A stretch of DNA of 7,885 nucleotides from NCBI GenBank assembly GCA_030705665.1, contig JAUZQA010000181.1, positions 1 to 7,885 on the forward strand. Direction: 5' to 3'. Both the position numbers and the translations under genes were made by a program. Below, one piece after another: positions 5,721 to 7,885 of the stretch (within the stretch, counting starts at the first letter, position 1; every line of letters begins with the position of its first letter). Source of the DNA: Bacillota bacterium (GTDB lineage Bacteria > Bacillota > Bacilli > Bacillales_B > DSM-18226). Below the pieces are notes generated by a model, which saw only the letters and a program-made list of their open reading frames with translations, had not been told where the DNA came from and ran no database searches.

Positions 5721-5978
5721 TTATTTCATTCTATTAACGTATTCTCTAACCATTTCAATTGTCACATTTTTTCGAGCGGGAACTATTCCTTGTTTGGCTA
5801 ATTCATTTATCTGATTTGTAACTTCGTTGATCTTTTCGGTTGAGAAGGCTTTTCCTTGCTTACATAATTCAACTGCTTCTTCAATGTAGAACTCCCTTTT
5901 TTGGTCGAGAGTTAAAAAATCAGTTATTCTTTTATTTGCTTGATTAACATGTGCGGTAATTTCTTTATGTACACTCAT
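5721..5978 (-). CDS. ypbS: YpbS-like DUF2533 family protein
   Basis: The product is an 85-residue soluble, charged, mostly helical protein with no signal or membrane segment. The pattern V-H-K-E-I-T near the N-terminus, L-D-Q-K-R-E, a C-K-Q-G-K-A-F-S-T-E-K-I-N-E-V-T core and the ending G-I-V-P-A-R-K-N-V-T-I-E-M-V-R-E-Y-V match what I remember of the DUF2533/YpbS family of Bacillaceae, whose function is unknown. The start is ATG at 5976-5978, with AGGAG (5987-5991) 8 bases upstream. A GTG three codons earlier overlaps that ribosome binding site and cannot be the start. It is a single-gene unit with its own terminator, divergent from the small membrane protein gene. Confidence 0.75.
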   Translation of the reverse strand: MSVHKEITAHVNQANKRITDFLTLDQKREFYIEEAVELCKQGKAFSTEKINEVTNQINELAKQGIVPARKNVTIEMVREYVNRMK

Positions 5979-6018
5979 ATTTTTCACTCCTAAAGGATGG
6001 GTATCTTAAATAGTTTTG

Positions 6019-6047
6019 AACATAACTTCCGTAATTAATAATAACAA
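6019..6047 (-). promoter_or_regulatory. Possible sigma-A promoter for the YpbS-like gene
   Basis: On the minus strand TTGTTA (6042-6047) and TATGTT (6019-6024) are separated by 17 bp, each matching four of six consensus bases. The leader to the ATG would be about 35 bases. Confidence 0.3.
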
Positions 6048-6177
6048 TTTTTTTCAGGCTTTTATAAGGGATAATGAATTTTTTTGTTTCATCTTGCTAT
6101 CAAAAGGAATATAATAAATTTAATTGAAGTTCACGAAATTGTCAAAAATGTATAAATACGGTGGAGGATGGGTAAAA

Positions 6178-6408
6178 ATGCTCAGAATTGGCTTATCGGG
6201 AGTAGTTAGTTTTGTTTTGTTGTACATAGAGTCTCTTATTGTAATGAAGCTTAAAGGCATGTCTACAATTGAATTCGGCGAGATGACTCCTTTTATTAAT
6301 GTTTGGGCCATGAATTTCTTTTTTGTTTTTGCAATTTTTACCCAAGTCGGAAACTGGTGTCTAAATAAAGGATTTTTCCAACAAAGCGACGAGCATAATA
6401 TCTATTAA
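6178..6408 (+). CDS. Small membrane protein of unknown function
   Basis: The product has 76 residues and I do not recognise a family. Residues 1-25 form one hydrophobic segment (L-S-G-V-V-S-F-V-L-L-Y) and about 38-57 a second (F-I-N-V-W-A-M-N-F-F-F-V-F-A-I-F), joined by a short loop with K-L-K-G-M-S-T-I-E-F-G-E-M. A hydrophilic tail Q-Q-S-D-E-H follows, so a two-helix inner-membrane hairpin is likely. The start is ATG 6178-6180, with GGTGGAGG (GGAGG at 6163-6167) 10 bases upstream; the frame is open back to a TTG at 6124, but that lacks a ribosome binding site. A perfect TATAAT at 6110-6115 may be its -10, without a clear -35. The gene is monocistronic, closed by a strong terminator 8 bases after the stop. 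Confidence 0.7.
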   Translation: MLRIGLSGVVSFVLLYIESLIVMKLKGMSTIEFGEMTPFINVWAMNFFFVFAIFTQVGNWCLNKGFFQQSDEHNIY

Positions 6409-6416
6409 AATGATAA

Positions 6417-6460
6417 AAACCCTTGAAGCATGCAGCGCTTCAAGGGTTTATTTATTTTTA
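6417..6460 (+). terminator. Rho-independent terminator after the small membrane protein gene
   Basis: A 13-bp perfect stem AAACCCTTGAAGC (6417-6429) pairs with GCTTCAAGGGTTT (6437-6449), with a 7-base loop, followed by ATTTATTTTTA. It isolates this gene from the cupredoxin gene. Confidence 0.88.
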
Positions 6461-6496
6461 TCTAAAGATGAGTGTTCGAAAAGTGTTCACGTGATA

Positions 6497-6539
6497 CGTG
6501 ATAATTATCACACTGGCACGATGGAAACAGGAGTATATT
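6497..6539 (+). promoter_or_regulatory. Fnr/CRP-type box and -10 of the cupredoxin gene
   Basis: CGTGATAATTATCACA (6497-6512) contains a perfect 14-bp palindrome and matches the Bacillus Fnr consensus TGTGA-N6-TCACA at all but one base. A -10 box TATATT lies at 6534-6539, predicting a start site at about 6546. The palindrome centre (6504.5) is then exactly 41.5 bp upstream, the classical class II activator position, and no -35 hexamer is needed. Rex sites share TGTGA/TCACA half-sites and are the main alternative. This suggests induction at low oxygen. Confidence 0.55.
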
Positions 6540-6581
6540 TTGTTTCATAAACAAAATCAATTTTGCATGGAGGCAATTCAA

Positions 6582-7454
6582 ATGAATAAAATCATCAAAA
6601 AAGTCACGCTAGCAATAGCGTTAGTATCTGCTCTTTCATTTTCTTTAGCCGGTTGTGGTACGACGAGTGCGACAAAGACTGCTTCTGCGGCTTCTAAGTC
6701 TGAAACGGCTGCAAAAGCGGATGTCAAACAAGCAACAGCGTATAATCAATATATTGTCATTGAGCCAGGTTCAAAAGTTGGTCCCGATGGAAAAATGCAT
6801 GATGCTTACATAAACGGAGATATCAAAATTACAGAAGGACAACCTGTAACATTGCACTTCCTAAACTATGATGGCGGCACACATACCTATACTTCCGGAG
6901 ACTTAGGATTAAATGTAAAAATCAAAGGTTCAACGAAAAAAGGACTGCCTGCAGAAACAACTTATACATTTACACCTAAGAAAACAGGTGATTTCTCATG
7001 GTTCTGCGCCGACAAATGTGATGGAGATAACGGTCAGTGGGCAATGACACAGAAAGGTTTCATGCAAGGGAAGATCACAGTATTACCTGCAGATAACAAA
7101 GTACAATATGTTTCAATGGTTATGAATCCAAGTTACAAACTAGGATCAGATGGCAAACTGCATGATGCCTATACTCCAGGAAATCTTACCGTTAAAGCAG
7201 GTCAACCAGTTGAATTAACTGTTTATGGTTTAGGGAAGGCGGCACACCCAATTGCCATTCAAGACCTTGGGGTGACTGTCAACGAAACACCAAGAATTGC
7301 GGATGGAAATCCAAGTGTAACGACTGTCCAATTTACACCAGATAAAACTGGTAAGCTTACATGGAATTGTACACTTCCTTGTGATGGTGATAATCAGGAT
7401 TGGTCTATGATGCACAACGATTATATGATGGGTACATTCAATGTTGTAAAATAA
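6582..7454 (+). CDS. Lipoprotein with two tandem CuA-like cupredoxin domains
   Basis: The product has 290 residues. A lipoprotein signal peptide ends at the lipobox L-A-G-C (Cys25), followed by an Ala/Thr/Ser/Lys-rich linker (26-52); the protein should be anchored outside the membrane. Two cupredoxin-like beta domains follow (about 55-168 and 175-290). Each has G-x-D-G-K-x-H-D-A-Y (His73, His194), a mid-domain His (101, 222), C-x3-C-D-G-D-N (Cys142/146, Cys263/267), a Trp (153, 274) and a Met (155, 276), all offset by exactly 121 residues. His, the C-x3-C pair and Met recall the CuA centre of cytochrome oxidase subunit II and N2O reductase, but the second His between Cys and Met is missing. 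A copper-binding electron-transfer role is inferred. ATG 6582 follows GGAGG (6569-6573) by 8 bases; an upstream GTG at 6498 lies inside the operator. A terminator follows, so it is monocistronic. Confidence 0.88.
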   Translation: MNKIIKKVTLAIALVSALSFSLAGCGTTSATKTASAASKSETAAKADVKQATAYNQYIVIEPGSKVGPDGKMHDAYINGDIKITEGQPVTLHFLNYDGGTHTYTSGDLGLNVKIKGSTKKGLPAETTYTFTPKKTGDFSWFCADKCDGDNGQWAMTQKGFMQGKITVLPADNKVQYVSMVMNPSYKLGSDGKLHDAYTPGNLTVKAGQPVELTVYGLGKAAHPIAIQDLGVTVNETPRIADGNPSVTTVQFTPDKTGKLTWNCTLPCDGDNQDWSMMHNDYMMGTFNVVK

Positions 7455-7468
7455 TAATTTATGAAAGA

Positions 7469-7504
7469 AACGGGGTGGCCAAAATGGCTGCTCCGTTTTT
7501 TTTT
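7469..7504 (+). terminator. Rho-independent terminator of the cupredoxin gene
   Basis: A 13-bp stem with three G-U pairs (7469-7481 with 7485-7497) closes an AAA loop and is followed by a run of T to 7504. It lies 14 bases after the TAA stop. Confidence 0.88.
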
Positions 7505-7537
7505 GCATAAGAGTTTATAGTAAGACATGCCTAAAAT

Positions 7538-7551
7538 TGTAAGCGATTGCA
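7538..7551. promoter_or_regulatory. cre-like CcpA binding site upstream of argC
   Basis: TGTAAGCGATTGCA matches the catabolite-responsive element consensus TGWAANCGNTNWCA at every position but one, and the flanking TTG/CAA extends the symmetry. It lies beyond the cupredoxin terminator and about 95 bp upstream of the predicted argC start site, so argC is the likelier target. So far upstream, activation by CcpA is as plausible as repression. Confidence 0.55.
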
Positions 7552-7603
7552 AGTGGAAATATTAATAATTTTCTACTTTAATTGAAAATTGGGTATTAAA
7601 ATT

Positions 7604-7633
7604 ATTGTATAATTATCAATAAATCAGTATAAT
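7604..7633 (+). promoter_or_regulatory. argC promoter with overlapping ARG-box-like dyad
   Basis: A -35-like TTGTAT (7605-7610) and a perfect -10 TATAAT (7628-7633) are 17 bp apart, giving a start at about 7640 and a 28-base leader. The stretch ATTGTATAATTATCAAT (7604-7620) resembles the ArgR/AhrC ARG box (TGAAT-A/T4-ATTCA type), one base short and with a mismatch. Lying over the -35, it would suit arginine-dependent repression. Confidence 0.45.
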
Positions 7634-7667
7634 AATACACTAAGAGGGATACAGGGAGATGAATATA

Positions 7668-7885
7668 ATGAAAGCAGCCATTATTGGCGGAACAGGTTAC
7701 GGGTCGGCTGAACTGATTCGCTTGATCAATAAACATCCAATTCTTGAAGTTGGTACAGTTATTTCTAATTCGCAAGCAGGTACTCGGTTTAGTGACGTAT
7801 ACCCTCACCTTACAAATATTAATGAAAAACCTATGGAATCTTTTGATGCAAAGAAAATAAGTGAGGAAAATGAAATTGTGTTTCT
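7668..7885 (+). CDS. argC: N-acetyl-gamma-glutamyl-phosphate reductase, 5' part only
   Basis: The first 72 codons are visible and the frame is open to the right edge; the full protein is normally about 345 residues. The N-terminus reads A-I-I-G-G-T-G-Y-G-S-A-E-L-I-R-L, the Rossmann NADP-binding loop (G-x-G/A-T-G-Y) diagnostic of ArgC, followed by H-P and S-D-V-Y-P-H-L, also typical of the family. ArgC reduces N-acetylglutamyl phosphate to the semialdehyde in cytoplasmic arginine synthesis. ATG 7668 is chosen because GGGAG (7654-7658) is 9 bases upstream; an in-frame ATG at 7659 directly abuts that site. It probably begins an arg operon, as in B. subtilis, whose other genes would lie outside the window. 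Confidence 0.93.
   Translation, partial: MKAAIIGGTGYGSAELIRLINKHPILEVGTVISNSQAGTRFSDVYPHLTNINEKPMESFDAKKISEENEIVF

Noticed and set aside
5979..5987. GTG at 5987 as start of the YpbS-like protein
   Set aside because: It overlaps the AGGAG that serves the ATG at 5978.
6124..6177. TTG at 6124 as start of the small membrane protein
   Set aside because: It lacks a ribosome binding site and sits only about 9 bases after the TATAAT, close to the predicted transcription start; ATG 6178 has GGAGG.
6120..6311. Minus-strand frame opposite the small membrane protein gene
   Set aside because: It is the complement of the better-supported plus-strand gene and has no initiation signal.
6498..6581. GTG at 6498 as start of the cupredoxin protein
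   Set aside because: It lies inside the Fnr-like palindrome and upstream of the predicted transcription start, and would bury the lipoprotein signal peptide. ATG 6582 has a proper GGAGG.
7230..7508. Minus-strand frame opposite the cupredoxin 3' end
   Set aside because: It would read back through the terminator hairpin into a conserved domain on the other strand.
7602..7808. Minus-strand frame over the argC promoter and start
   Set aside because: It overlaps the argC regulatory region and the ArgC nucleotide-binding loop; a shadow frame.

Overview
The window looks like chromosomal DNA from a low-G+C Bacillaceae-type Firmicute (Bacillus, Neobacillus or Peribacillus-like). The evidence is A/T-rich intergenic DNA, strong GGAGG-type ribosome binding sites with several GTG and TTG starts, compact T-tailed terminators, a DUF2533 (YpbS-type) gene, an RsbT-like switch kinase, a cre-like CcpA site and a GC-rich palindromic repeat of a kind I recall as common in Bacillaceae genomes. 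The species cannot be fixed from the window alone.

Layout, left to right. (1) The 3' end of an ACMSD-type amidohydrolase on + meets a LysR regulator on - across a shared bidirectional terminator (586-625). (2) Upstream of lysR, on the same strand, lies a two-gene operon of short chromate-transporter (CHR) proteins (1758-2873). (3) The next 376-base gap holds the CHR promoter region and a MITE-like element (3002-3184) with 12-bp terminal inverted repeats, flanked by an 8-bp direct repeat. (4) A two-gene minus-strand operon follows: an RsbT-like serine kinase (5120-5527), overlapping a 632-residue protein that joins a complete PAS-like/HisKA/HATPase histidine kinase to an RsbR-type helical domain plus STAS domain (3250-5148). 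(5) A YpbS-like gene (-) diverges from a 76-residue membrane protein gene (+). (6) A tandem cupredoxin lipoprotein (6582-7454) has a near-consensus Fnr/CRP-type box exactly 41.5 bp before the start site predicted from its -10 box. (7) The first 218 bases of argC close the window, preceded by a cre-like site and an ARG-box-like dyad over the promoter.

The strongest candidate for something undescribed is the kinase-RsbR protein. The exact junction between its two halves encodes AGGAGG, 7 nt upstream of an in-frame ATG. The reading frame could therefore yield both the 632-residue fusion and a free 286-residue RsbR-like protein close to normal RsbR length. With RsbT encoded just upstream, and no RsbS or RsbU visible, this suggests a compact hybrid of two-component and stressosome signalling. 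The second candidate is the tandem cupredoxin: each half repeats an HDAY motif, a His, a C-x3-C-D-G-D-N core, a Trp and a Met at a fixed 121-residue offset, resembling a CuA site that lacks one of its usual histidines.
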